Assembly: GCF_947504135.1 (NCBI RefSeq)
Contig: NZ_CANNGG010000003.1
Coordinates: forward strand, 62,001 to 126,000
Direction of reading: 5' to 3'
DNA length: 64,000 bases
DNA from: an uncultured Tenacibaculum sp.
GTDB lineage: Bacteria; Bacteroidota; Bacteroidia; Flavobacteriales; Flavobacteriaceae
Shown: piece after piece, positions 20,174 through 28,719 of the stretch
Layout: the number at the start of each line of letters is the position of its first letter
Numbering within the stretch: position 1 is the first letter of the stretch
Translations under genes and position numbers: made by a program
Notes under the pieces: model-generated
Databases searched by the model: none
The model's input: the letters and a program-made list of their open reading frames with translations, nothing else
What the model was told of the DNA's origin: nothing

Positions 20174-20776
20174 CTACTTTAAAATTGGTGCTAAAAAGTC
20201 TTCGAAATTCTTAGTATTAATTTCGTTTACTTCATCCCAACCAACTTCTTTTGTTGGCGTAGCAGCACCTCTTTTAACGTTTACAAATTGTTTGTCTTTG
20301 TTAATTAGATAAGCTGTTGGGTAATCTAGCTTATGAACAAACCCGCTGATGTCTAAATATCCTTTTTGAACTTTATCAATATCTCTTGCAGGAACTAACT
20401 TAATTCTCTTATCTAACTTTTCAGCCATTCTTTTAACCTTAGCTTCTTTATCCCAAAAAATCATAATAAACTCTAATTGATCATTATATTTTTCAACCAT
20501 CTTATTTAAAGCTGGTACATCTCCCCAACAAGGAGCTGACCAAGTTGCATTGGCTATAAGTACAATTGGCTTGTTTATTTTGTCTGTGCTTACCGTTTTA
20601 CTATCCATTGTAGTAAAGTTATAATTTAACAAATAAGAACCTTTAATGCACTTATCAATCAAACCTTCGGTACTTTCTTCTACACAATTGTTTACTGCAA
20701 AATTGTAATACGTTTTATTTTGTGCGAAAATAACTGTTGTTAAAAAACACATCAAAACAAAATATAATTTCTTCAT
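20174..20776 (-). CDS. Exported TlpA/thioredoxin-like protein with WSAPC active-site variant
   Basis: This 200-residue protein has a signal peptide (ending about VIFAQ) and a thioredoxin-like fold: IVLIANATWSAPCWGDVPAL in place of the usual W-C-x-P-C, then LEFIMIFWDKE and a cis-Pro region DYPTAYLINK. The first active-site Cys is Ser80, leaving only Cys83; two other cysteines (31 and 43) precede the domain. It therefore cannot be a normal CXXC oxidoreductase. It lies directly downstream of hemE with 20 nt between, so it probably belongs to the haem operon. Confidence 0.8.
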   Translation of the reverse strand: MKKLYFVLMCFLTTVIFAQNKTYYNFAVNNCVEESTEGLIDKCIKGSYLLNYNFTTMDSKTVSTDKINKPIVLIANATWSAPCWGDVPALNKMVEKYNDQLEFIMIFWDKEAKVKRMAEKLDKRIKLVPARDIDKVQKGYLDISGFVHKLDYPTAYLINKDKQFVNVKRGAATPTKEVGWDEVNEINTKNFEDFLAPILK

Positions 20777-20796
20777 TTTTAATTATTTAAAGGGGA

Positions 20797-21828
20797 TTAT
20801 CTATCGGCTTTATACTCTTTAACCGCGTCAATAAATGCTTTTGCATTCTCTAGCGGGATATTCGGTAAAATTCCGTGCCCCAAGTTAACAATATATTTGT
20901 CTTTACCAAACTCATTTATCATTTGGTGTACCATCTTTTTTATTTCAGCTGGTGGAGACAACAATCTTGAAGGGTCAAAGTTACCTTGTAAAGTAATATT
21001 TCCTCCTGTTAAATAACGAGCATTTTTTGCAGAACACGTCCAATCTACTCCTAAAGCTGAGGCGTTTGATTGTGCCATTTCACCTAGGGCAAACCAACAT
21101 CCTTTACCAAAAGCGATAACTGGAGCATCATCTTTTAATGCTTCTATTATTTGATTAATGTATTGCCATGAAAACTCCTGATAGTCGGTTGGAGATAACA
21201 TTCCTCCCCAAGAATCAAAAACTTGTACAGCATTCACACCGGCCTTTACTTTTTCTTTTAAATACGCAATAGTGGTATCGGTTATCTTCTGAAGCAATTC
21301 GTGTGCCAAAACCGGTTGGGTGAAACAAAATTCTTTTGCTTTGTCGAAGTTTTTAGACCCTTGCCCTTGCACAACATAACATAAAATTGTCCATGGAGAG
21401 CCCGCAAAACCTATTAATGGTATCTCTTCATTCAGCTTTTCTTTGGTTGCTTTAATAGCATCCATTACATACCCTAATTCTTCATGAATATCAGGTATAA
21501 TTACGTTATCTAACCCTTTTTTATCTCTTACAGGATTTGGTAAATAAGGTCCAAAGTTAGGTTTCATTTCCACTTCAATATTCATTGCTTGTGGAATTAC
21601 TAAAATATCTGAGAATAATATCGCAGCATCCATTCCGTATCTACGAATTGGTTGTACTGTAATTTCTGAAGCTAATTCTGGGGTTCTACAACGTGTGAAG
21701 AAATCGTACTTTTCACGAATTTCCATAAACTCTGGCAAATACCTTCCTGCTTGACGCATCATCCATACTGGTGGACGATCAACTGTTTCTCCTTTTAAAG
21801 CTCTTAAAAATAAATCGTTTTTTATCAT
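20797..21828 (-). CDS. hemE: Uroporphyrinogen decarboxylase
   Basis: HemE removes the four acetate carboxyls of uroporphyrinogen III to give coproporphyrinogen III. The 343-residue protein has the N-terminal signature [15 protein letters not shown] with the substrate-binding arginines Arg25 and Arg29, GFAGSPWTI in the second signature, and the C-terminal [11 protein letters not shown]. It follows hemL on the minus strand across a 70-nt low-complexity gap. Confidence 0.97.
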   Translation of the reverse strand: MIKNDLFLRALKGETVDRPPVWMMRQAGRYLPEFMEIREKYDFFTRCRTPELASEITVQPIRRYGMDAAILFSDILVIPQAMNIEVEMKPNFGPYLPNPVRDKKGLDNVIIPDIHEELGYVMDAIKATKEKLNEEIPLIGFAGSPWTILCYVVQGQGSKNFDKAKEFCFTQPVLAHELLQKITDTTIAYLKEKVKAGVNAVQVFDSWGGMLSPTDYQEFSWQYINQIIEALKDDAPVIAFGKGCWFALGEMAQSNASALGVDWTCSAKNARYLTGGNITLQGNFDPSRLLSPPAEIKKMVHQMINEFGKDKYIVNLGHGILPNIPLENAKAFIDAVKEYKADR

Positions 21829-21836
21829 AATTCATT

Positions 21837-21903
21837 GTTGAAAAGTTGAAAAGTTAAAGGTTTAAAAGTTTACTTTACAACTTTATTACTTTTAACTTTT
21901 AAC
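21837..21903. repeat. Low-complexity AAAAGTT direct/inverted repeats between hemL and hemE
   Basis: GAAAAGTT occurs twice in tandem, AAAAGTT again a few bases on, and ACTTTTAACTTTTAAC lies opposite, so the gap can fold back. The hemL stop codon lies inside the repeat. Confidence 0.5.
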
Positions 21904-23188
21904 TAACTTTCCCTACTGCTTCCATCGACTTATCAATGGCATTAGCTATCTCTTGAATATCTTTTTCTGTTAATGCTGATGATAAGAACCAAGCTTCAAA
22001 CTGGCTTGGAGGTAAAAACACACCATTTCTAGTCATTTCCCAGAAGAAAGTAGCATATTTCTTCGTATCTGAAGTTTGTGCTTCTTCAAAGTTAGTTACT
22101 TTTTTATTGGTAAAGAACGGATTAATCATCGAACCAAATCGGTTAACTGTGATTTCTACCCCATGCTTTTTAGCTGATTCCAATAAGAATACCTCAATAA
22201 TTTGAGCAATCTCGTTAAACTTTTCGTACGGATTTTGTTTCTTTAATTCTGTTAAAGTCGAAATTCCTGCTGCCATGGCAATTGGATTTCCTGATAAAGT
22301 TCCTGCTTGGTACATTCCTCCTAATGGAGCTACTGTTTCCATAATTTCATTACGTGCTCCATAGGCTCCTACTGGAAAACCTCCTCCAATTACTTTTCCT
22401 AAACAAGTAATGTCAGCTTCAACACCTAATACTTCTTGTGCTCCTCCAAACTTAGAACGGAAACCTGTCATTACCTCATCAATAATCAACAAGGCTCCTT
22501 TTGAGTTTACATACTCTTTTAATTCTTTTAAGAAATCATTTTGTGGAGTTACTACCCCCATATTTCCTGCAATAGGTTCTAAAATAACTCCTGCAATATC
22601 ATCGTGCGCTTCAAAATGTGCTTTTACACTTTCTAAATCGTTGTAATTTGCAATCAAGGTATTTTTTACAGCCCCTTCTGGTACTCCTTTACTACCTGGT
22701 AAACTCAACGTAGCTAAACCAGAACCTGCAGCTACTAATAAAGCATCTTGATGCCCGTGATAACAACCTGCAAACTTTATAATTTTATCTTTTCCTGTAA
22801 ACGCTCTCGCTAAACGAATTCCGCTTAATACCGCCTCTGTACCAGAGTTTACAAAACGAACTTTGTCCATTCCAGGGAAAGCATCACAAACAATTTTTGC
22901 TAATTTAATTTCACCTTTTGTTGATGCTCCAAAAGAATACCCATTTTTCAAAGCTTTTCTAATAGCTTTTTCTACTTTTTTATGACGGTGTCCTAAAATC
23001 ATTGGACCATAAGACAATACTAAATCGATATACGAATTATCATCAACATCAATAATTTTACTTCCTTTCGCTTTTTTTATGAATAAAGGATTCCCTCCTA
23101 CGGATGCAAATGCACGTACTGGTGAATTTACCGCTCCTACTAGGTTCACTAATCCTTTGTTATATAATTCTTGTGATTTTTTGAACAT
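21899..23188 (-). CDS. hemL: Glutamate-1-semialdehyde 2,1-aminomutase
   Basis: HemL converts glutamate-1-semialdehyde to 5-aminolevulinate, the second step of the C5 route. The 429-residue PLP enzyme has the expected VNSPVRAF start, NSGTEAV (115-120), the IIDEVMTGFR block with the PLP-pyridine Asp, and the Schiff-base lysine Lys265 in CLGKVIGGG. The gap to hemB is 82 nt and contains a short dispersed element. Confidence 0.97.
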   Translation of the reverse strand: MFKKSQELYNKGLVNLVGAVNSPVRAFASVGGNPLFIKKAKGSKIIDVDDNSYIDLVLSYGPMILGHRHKKVEKAIRKALKNGYSFGASTKGEIKLAKIVCDAFPGMDKVRFVNSGTEAVLSGIRLARAFTGKDKIIKFAGCYHGHQDALLVAAGSGLATLSLPGSKGVPEGAVKNTLIANYNDLESVKAHFEAHDDIAGVILEPIAGNMGVVTPQNDFLKELKEYVNSKGALLIIDEVMTGFRSKFGGAQEVLGVEADITCLGKVIGGGFPVGAYGARNEIMETVAPLGGMYQAGTLSGNPIAMAAGISTLTELKKQNPYEKFNEIAQIIEVFLLESAKKHGVEITVNRFGSMINPFFTNKKVTNFEEAQTSDTKKYATFFWEMTRNGVFLPPSQFEAWFLSSALTEKDIQEIANAIDKSMEAVGKVS

Positions 23189-23227
23189 AATGTGTATTTG
23201 TGTATTTGTTTAATCGTGTAATAGAAA

Positions 23228-23251
23228 CTTTTCGACTGCGCTCAAAGTAAC
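23228..23251. repeat. Candidate dispersed flavobacterial element (CGACTGCGCTCAAAG)
   Basis: The GC-rich segment TTTTCGACTGCGCTCAAAG stands out in an AT-rich gap between hemB and hemL. I associate this string with short elements scattered in flavobacterial genomes; within this window I see it once. Confidence 0.35.
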
Positions 23252-23270
23252 AGTTTTACAATTAAACAGT

Positions 23271-24236
23271 TTAACTTTTCAATAATAATCTCGCTGCTTC
23301 TTTAGCAAAGTACGTAATGATAATATCTGCTCCTGCTCTTTTCATAGAAAGTAAGCTCTCCATCATTACTTTTTCACCATCAATCCAACCTTTTTCAGCA
23401 GCTGCTTTTATCATTGAGTATTCTCCACTTACATTGTAACAAGCAATAGGTCTATCAAAATTATTTTTTAAATCTCTGATGATATCTAAATACGATAAAG
23501 CTGGTTTTACCATTAAAATATCTGCTCCTTCTTCGTCATCAAAAGTTGCTTCACGCAATCCTTCATCTCTGTTAGAAGGATCCATTTGGTAGGTTCTTCT
23601 ATCTCCAAACGATGGTGCTGAATCTACTGCTTCTCTGAAAGGCCCATAGAATCCTGAAGCGTATTTTACAGAATATCCCATGATTGGTAAGTTCGCAAAA
23701 CCTGTATTATCTAACGATTCACGCATCATAGCTATAGCACCGTCCATCATTCCTGATGGGGCTACCATATCTGCTCCTGCTTTGGCATGCGATACTGTTT
23801 GCTTCGCTAAATTTACTAGAGTAGCATCGTTATCTACATCATTATCGTGTATTACACCACAGTGACCATGTGAGGTATACTCACAAAAACATACATCAGT
23901 AATTACATATAAACTTGGGTAGTTCTTTTTAATGAATCGGATAGCTTGTTGCATAATTCCGTTATCGTTCCAAGTTTCAGTCCCTTCATCATCTTTTTTA
24001 GATGGAATACCGAATAACAATACTGCTGGAATTTTTAATGCTACAACTTCATCTAATTCTTTAGAAATGGTATCTAACGAATAGCGATTGATTCCTGGCA
24101 TTGAAGGAATTTCAGTTTCAATACCTGTTCCTTCTTCAATAAATAATGGATATATAAAATCATCTACCGATAGTTTGTTTTCTCTAACTAAACGACGGAT
24201 GTTTTCTGTTTTTCTTAGTCTACGAGTTCTAAACAT
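23271..24236 (-). CDS. hemB: Porphobilinogen synthase (delta-aminolevulinic acid dehydratase)
   Basis: HemB joins two 5-aminolevulinate molecules into porphobilinogen. The 321-residue protein carries both catalytic lysines, Lys191 ([12 protein letters not shown]) and Lys244 ([10 protein letters not shown]). Cys116, Cys118 and Cys126 ([12 protein letters not shown]) form the active-site zinc ligand set, so this is a Zn-type enzyme. The ATG lies 3 nt after the hemC/D stop, so the genes are tightly coupled. Confidence 0.97.
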   Translation of the reverse strand: MFRTRRLRKTENIRRLVRENKLSVDDFIYPLFIEEGTGIETEIPSMPGINRYSLDTISKELDEVVALKIPAVLLFGIPSKKDDEGTETWNDNGIMQQAIRFIKKNYPSLYVITDVCFCEYTSHGHCGVIHDNDVDNDATLVNLAKQTVSHAKAGADMVAPSGMMDGAIAMMRESLDNTGFANLPIMGYSVKYASGFYGPFREAVDSAPSFGDRRTYQMDPSNRDEGLREATFDDEEGADILMVKPALSYLDIIRDLKNNFDRPIACYNVSGEYSMIKAAAEKGWIDGEKVMMESLLSMKRAGADIIITYFAKEAARLLLKS

Positions 24237-24239
24237 AGT

Positions 24240-25826
24240 TTATTTTTTAACAAAGTGAAGGTTTACTAACTCTATAACACTTTCTACCGTTGGCATTTTC
24301 GCTACTTGTACTTCTTTAAAATGCTTTTTAGCTTCATTTGCTGTACTTTCACCAATACAAAATGCAATTTTATCAGCAGCGTTTTCCTCCATATAACTTT
24401 CTACTGTTGATGGGCTATAGAACAATACTCCGTTTACCTTCTCATCAACCTTAGTTGGACTGTACATGGTTTTATAAGCTTCTACTTCATTTACCGTAAC
24501 TCCGTTTGCTTTTAAAAGCATAGGAAGGGTATCTAAACGTAAATTACTACAGAAATAAGTTACCTCTTGTCCTTTTAGTTCTTTTGATAAGTATTCAGAT
24601 AGTTTTTTTGCATTTCTTTCTGAATGTGTTACTTTTCCTATGCGTTGTTCAATTAACTTTTTGGTTCTTCTACCAACACAATAAATGTTTTTAAATTGTA
24701 ATTCATCTGAAATAAATGAGTTTAAAATTGCTTCAACTCCATTTTTACTTGTGATAATTACGTTCTCTATTTCGTTCTTAATCACCTTAGGAGCAATTCT
24801 ATTAAAACGGATTTTAATAAAATCACTATCCTGAACATTCATGCTTGTTGGTAATAGTTTTTTTTGTGCTTCTGATAATTTTTTGGTTGAATAAACTGAA
24901 AATTGCTTTTCAATCCCTTCATCTTCCATCATAATTAGCTTTCCACCTTTATCTATCACATAATTTGCGCAATCTTTTGCTACATATTTATGCTTACCAA
25001 CTTTTACTTTTTTACTAACTTCAATCTTCTTTTTACCGTCTCTACTTAGTAAAATTCCTTTGAAGTTTATTTCATTTTCTTTTTCGTTGATAAAAGCCAA
25101 AGCTCCAATAGGTGCTGTACACCCACCTTCTAAACGATTCAAAAACTCACGCTCTATACCTGTACAAGTCTCTGTATCCTTATCGTTTATCTCTGCACAA
25201 ATTTCTTTTATCTCTTTATTTTCATCTAAAGCAGTTACCATAATTGCTCCTTGGGCTGGAGCTGGAATCATCCATGTTAAGTTCACTGCTCCTTTTGGTC
25301 GTAATCCTACACGTTCTAATCCTGCTGCTGCAAAAACAGCTCCGTTCCAATTATTATCTTCTAACTTTTGTAAACGTGTATTGATGTTTCCTCGTAACCC
25401 TTCTACTGTATGCGTTGGATAACGATTTAACCACTGTGCTTTTCTACGTAAACTACCCGTTGCAATCACTCCATTTGGTTGCGACATGAATTCTTCATTG
25501 TCTTTTAACAACAAAATATCGTTGTAATTAGCACGTTTTAAAACTGCAGCTTGTATGATACCTTCTGGCAATATTGTAGGAACATCTTTCATGGAGTGCA
25601 CCGCAATGTCAATTTCTCCATTTAACATAGCGATATCTAAAATTCTAGTAAAAATCCCTGTGATTCCTAATTCATAAAGGGGTTTATCTAAAATTAAATC
25701 ACCCGCTGATTTAACGGGTATTATTTTAGTTTCATGTCCTAATTCTTCTAAAAGTTTTTGAACTTTTGTTGCTTGCCACATAGCCAATTGGCTATCACGT
25801 GTACCTATTCTAATTGTCTTCTGCAT
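24240..25826 (-). CDS. hemC: Fused hydroxymethylbilane synthase / uroporphyrinogen-III synthase
   Basis: The chosen start MQKTIRIGTRDSQLAMWQA gives 528 residues. The first part (to about 305) is HemC: HSMKD with catalytic Asp81, ATGSLRRKAQ, and Cys236 in RLEGGCTAPIG, which holds the dipyrromethane cofactor. The remainder, from about 315, matches HemD: KIRFNRIAPKVIKNEIENVI, VIITSKNGVEAI, and VNGVLFYSPSTVESY. One polypeptide could thus make and cyclise hydroxymethylbilane. The start overlaps the hemA end by 17 nt. A two-gene origin by fusion is inferred. Confidence 0.93.
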   Translation of the reverse strand: MQKTIRIGTRDSQLAMWQATKVQKLLEELGHETKIIPVKSAGDLILDKPLYELGITGIFTRILDIAMLNGEIDIAVHSMKDVPTILPEGIIQAAVLKRANYNDILLLKDNEEFMSQPNGVIATGSLRRKAQWLNRYPTHTVEGLRGNINTRLQKLEDNNWNGAVFAAAGLERVGLRPKGAVNLTWMIPAPAQGAIMVTALDENKEIKEICAEINDKDTETCTGIEREFLNRLEGGCTAPIGALAFINEKENEINFKGILLSRDGKKKIEVSKKVKVGKHKYVAKDCANYVIDKGGKLIMMEDEGIEKQFSVYSTKKLSEAQKKLLPTSMNVQDSDFIKIRFNRIAPKVIKNEIENVIITSKNGVEAILNSFISDELQFKNIYCVGRRTKKLIEQRIGKVTHSERNAKKLSEYLSKELKGQEVTYFCSNLRLDTLPMLLKANGVTVNEVEAYKTMYSPTKVDEKVNGVLFYSPSTVESYMEENAADKIAFCIGESTANEAKKHFKEVQVAKMPTVESVIELVNLHFVKK

Positions 25827-27081
25827 GAATCGCTTGTAAATTTGCGCCAAACACTTTAGCCATTACTTCAATACTTGTATTTACCGAAGTTTCTTCGTCT
25901 TTTAAGTGCTTTACAAATTGTGTAGTTATTTTTTGAATAAATCTTGATGTTAATATTTCGGCTTGTTCTTCATCAAAATTTTTAATTTTCTTTTTATGAA
26001 ATGCTATTTCGCCTTGTTGAATCGTTTGTAATGATTCTTTTAACGCTGTAATAGCTGGTGTAAATCTTCTGTGATTTAACCACTCTTGAAACTCTTGATT
26101 ATGAGTATCGATAATTGCTTCAGCAACTGGAACTTCTTGTTGGCGAATTGTTAAAGTTTCATCAGTAACTTTAGATAAGTCATCAACATTAACAATAGTT
26201 ACATTTTCTAACTCAGCTACTTCTTTAGAAACATTCGCAGGCATCGATAAATCTAAAATCAATAATTCTTTATCTGTAGGAATGTGTTCTTTAGTGATTG
26301 TAGGAAAGCTAGCCCCTGTAGAGACAATTAACACATCTGTATTATGTACCTCAGCTGTTAAATCAGCGTACTTAGCATCTCTGATTAACGGATGTTCTTT
26401 TACAAATTCCGAAACTTTTTCCTCAGTTCTATTAATTAAACTTACCGATTTGTTTTGCGTGTATTCTGCTAAGTTTTTACAGGTGTGTTTTCCCATTTTA
26501 CCTAATCCGAAAACTAAAATATTTTTCGAATTGTAATCTGGCAAATTATTGATGATATATTGTACCGCAGCATACGATACTGAAGTGGTACCTGAACTTA
26601 ATTTTGTTTCGTTCTTAACACGCTTGCTCGCTTGCATAACGTGATTTAACAAACGCTCAAAATACGCATTGGTAGTTCCTAACTTTTTTGCTTGTTTAAA
26701 AGCTTGACGCAACTGACCTACAATTTCATAGTCTCCTAAAATTTGACTATCTAAACCAGTTCCCATTCTAAATAAATGGTTAATAGCTTCGTTGTTTTTG
26801 TATACGTTAGATACGTCTGCAAATTCTTCAACAGTTCCGTTTGAATATTTACACAACATACTAATTAGCTGAAAAGGATGTTCGGCAAAACCACAGATTT
26901 CTGTTCTGTTACAAGTTGACAATACAAAAATACCGTCCACACCGTTTTGCTTCGCTTCTTTTAAAAGTGCTTTCTGATTTTCTTTAGAAATGCTAAACTT
27001 CCCCCTAATTGCAGCATCAGCTTTTTTATAACTAACGCCTATGTTGTATAAGTTGCCTTGTTGTTTGTTTTCTACTGTCAT
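25810..27081 (-). CDS. hemA: Glutamyl-tRNA reductase
   Basis: HemA reduces glutamyl-tRNA(Glu) to glutamate-1-semialdehyde, the first and usually controlled step of C5 haem synthesis. The start MTVENKQQGNLYNIGVSYKK gives 423 residues; the longer frame crosses the -7 box. The catalytic Cys57 lies in LSTCNRTE and the NADPH site in VFGLGKMGKH, followed by the dimerisation domain. First gene of the minus-strand haem operon, divergent from the AraC-type regulator; its promoter region is shared with the candidate Fur/PerR operator. Confidence 0.97.
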   Translation of the reverse strand: MTVENKQQGNLYNIGVSYKKADAAIRGKFSISKENQKALLKEAKQNGVDGIFVLSTCNRTEICGFAEHPFQLISMLCKYSNGTVEEFADVSNVYKNNEAINHLFRMGTGLDSQILGDYEIVGQLRQAFKQAKKLGTTNAYFERLLNHVMQASKRVKNETKLSSGTTSVSYAAVQYIINNLPDYNSKNILVFGLGKMGKHTCKNLAEYTQNKSVSLINRTEEKVSEFVKEHPLIRDAKYADLTAEVHNTDVLIVSTGASFPTITKEHIPTDKELLILDLSMPANVSKEVAELENVTIVNVDDLSKVTDETLTIRQQEVPVAEAIIDTHNQEFQEWLNHRRFTPAITALKESLQTIQQGEIAFHKKKIKNFDEEQAEILTSRFIQKITTQFVKHLKDEETSVNTSIEVMAKVFGANLQAIHAEDN

Positions 27082-27105
27082 TGAGTCTTCTTCAAAAAAG
27101 TCGGT

Positions 27106-27113
27106 CAAAAATA
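27106..27113 (-). promoter_or_regulatory. -7 promoter element of hemA
   Basis: Minus-strand TATTTTTG, ending 24 nt before the hemA ATG at 27081. This supports the downstream start of hemA. Confidence 0.65.
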
Positions 27114-27208
27114 TAAATATTGAATAAAAAAAAGTATCGCTAAAAGAACTTTTAATGTCGCTATTTGCTTTTTCACCTAAAAACACACCAAAAACCTATT
27201 CAAAAGTG

Positions 27209-27216
27209 TATTTTTG
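27209..27216 (+). promoter_or_regulatory. -7 promoter element of the AraC-type regulator
   Basis: TATTTTTG, 76 nt before the regulator ATG. The palindrome at 27247-27263 lies downstream of it, inside the leader. Confidence 0.6.
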
Positions 27217-27246
27217 CAGTAAATTAGGCTTGTAGAGATATATTAT

Positions 27247-27263
27247 TTTAGAATCATTCTAAA
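27247..27263. promoter_or_regulatory. Candidate Fur/PerR-type operator (8-1-8 palindrome)
   Basis: TTTAGAATCATTCTAAA is a perfect inverted repeat around a central C. Its 7-1-7 core TTAGAAT-N-ATTCTAA has the architecture of Fur-family boxes (Fur TGATAATnATTATCA, PerR TTATAATnATTATAA). It lies between the hemA and araC promoters. The binding protein is inferred, not shown. Confidence 0.55.
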
Positions 27264-27292
27264 TAACAAGTTTTTAAAAAAACATAGAATCT

Positions 27293-28177
27293 ATGTCAAA
27301 AAATATCGCAGAAAGTACATTCAGAGAAGTTTCGCTAGAAAAGGGTTTTTTTGTGCTAAAATTTCAAAACAACTCTGATGAGACTGAGTTTTACAAAAGA
27401 GATATCGACAACTCTTACATACAACTACACTACTGTGTTAAAGGTAATTGTAAGTTTCATTTTAACAACAACAGCTATACTTTTAACGTATTAGATAAGC
27501 ATTCTATTTTCTTATACAACCCCCAACAAAACCTTCCTATTAACTTAGAGATTTTACCAAAAACCTCACTAGTTTCTGTGTTGATTTCTATTGAAAAGTT
27601 CCACACGTTTTTTTCTAAGGAAGCAAGCTACATTCCTTTTTTAAGTGAAAACAATAAGAACAAAAAGTATTATGACAACGCTGAAATAAATCCAAATGTA
27701 TTATTTGTGCTTCAGCAAATATTAACAGCTCAAAACCAAAGTTCTATGCGAGACCTTTATATTAAAGGAAAAACATACGAACTACTGAGTTTACATTTTG
27801 ATAGCGGAGAAAATACCAGCGAAGAGTATTGCCCTTTCCTAATTGATGACAGAGAAGTTTTAAAAATTAGAAAAGCAAAAGACATTATTATCTCTAGAAT
27901 GAGTGAACCACCAAGTTTACAAGACCTAGCTAATGAAGTAGGATTAAATCTTAAAAAATTAAAAGAAGGTTTCAAACAAATTTATGGAGATACAGTATAT
28001 AGCTTCTTGTTTGATTACAAAATGGATCATGCTCGTAAACTTCTAGAAAGCAATCAATACAATGTAAATGAGGTTGGATTGCATGTTGGTTACAGCACTT
28101 CTAGTCACTTTATTGCTGCTTTTAAAAAGAAATTTGGCACTACACCTAAACAATATGTAATGAGTTTACAACAATAA
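27293..28177 (+). CDS. AraC family transcriptional regulator (PchR-like)
   Basis: This 294-residue protein has an N-terminal sensing domain (about 1-185; FFVLKFQNNSDET, YIQLHYCVKGNCKFHF) and a C-terminal pair of helix-turn-helix motifs (SLQDLANEVGLNLKKLKEGF; VNEVGLHVGYSTSSHFIAAF then KKKFGTTPKQY). The layout resembles PchR-type regulators, which sense siderophores in pseudomonads; the ligand here is unknown. It is divergent from hemA and upstream of trmH-type, hemH and hemJ genes, so it is a plausible local regulator of haem synthesis. That role is inferred from position. Confidence 0.88.
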   Translation: MSKNIAESTFREVSLEKGFFVLKFQNNSDETEFYKRDIDNSYIQLHYCVKGNCKFHFNNNSYTFNVLDKHSIFLYNPQQNLPINLEILPKTSLVSVLISIEKFHTFFSKEASYIPFLSENNKNKKYYDNAEINPNVLFVLQQILTAQNQSSMRDLYIKGKTYELLSLHFDSGENTSEEYCPFLIDDREVLKIRKAKDIIISRMSEPPSLQDLANEVGLNLKKLKEGFKQIYGDTVYSFLFDYKMDHARKLLESNQYNVNEVGLHVGYSTSSHFIAAFKKKFGTTPKQYVMSLQQ

Positions 28178-28191
28178 AAGAAAACAAAAAA

Positions 28192-28707
28192 ATGAAACAA
28201 CTAACTCATTACGATATAGAAAATAACCAACAATGTTTTCCTATAACTATTGTTTGTGACGCTATCCGAACTCCTGAAAACATTGGAATGTGTTTTCGCA
28301 TTTCAGAAAGTTTTGGGGTATCTAAAATCTATTTACACGAAAGTTCTCCCTCTATAGAGAACAGAATTGTTAAGAAAACTGCTCGAAATACGATTCAACA
28401 AATTCCCCATAGAACGTATAACGATTTTGAACAACTTATCCATCAATTAAAAGAAGAAGGAAACACGATTATTGGAATTGAAATTACCGATGAAAGCATA
28501 GATATTAGCGATTACAATTTCAGTCCGCATTCGAAAATTGTGTTACTTTTGGGTAGCGAAAGAAACGGTATAGAAAATGTTAATTTGGTAGACGCAACAG
28601 TAGCTATACCAATGTACGGGCGTAATTCTAGCATGAATGTAATTCATAGTTTAGCTATCGCATTATACGAAACAACAAATCAGTTAAAAGAAAAAAAACT
28701 GAAATAA
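28192..28707 (+). CDS. TrmH/SpoU family RNA 2'-O-methyltransferase
   Basis: This 171-residue SPOUT enzyme shows the three family motifs: IRTPENIGMCFR, LLLGSERNGI, and IPMYGRNSSMNVIHSLAIAL, the knot that binds S-adenosylmethionine. It would methylate a ribose in tRNA or rRNA; the target cannot be read from sequence. It starts 14 nt after the AraC gene and ends 12 nt before hemH, so it is probably in the same transcript. Confidence 0.9.
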   Translation: MKQLTHYDIENNQQCFPITIVCDAIRTPENIGMCFRISESFGVSKIYLHESSPSIENRIVKKTARNTIQQIPHRTYNDFEQLIHQLKEEGNTIIGIEITDESIDISDYNFSPHSKIVLLLGSERNGIENVNLVDATVAIPMYGRNSSMNVIHSLAIALYETTNQLKEKKLK

Positions 28708-28719
28708 ATTCAGAAAAAT

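Noticed and set aside
27082..27186. Longer hemA frame starting at 27186
   Set aside because: It would contain the -7 box at 27106-27113 and has no similarity to glutamyl-tRNA reductase N-termini.
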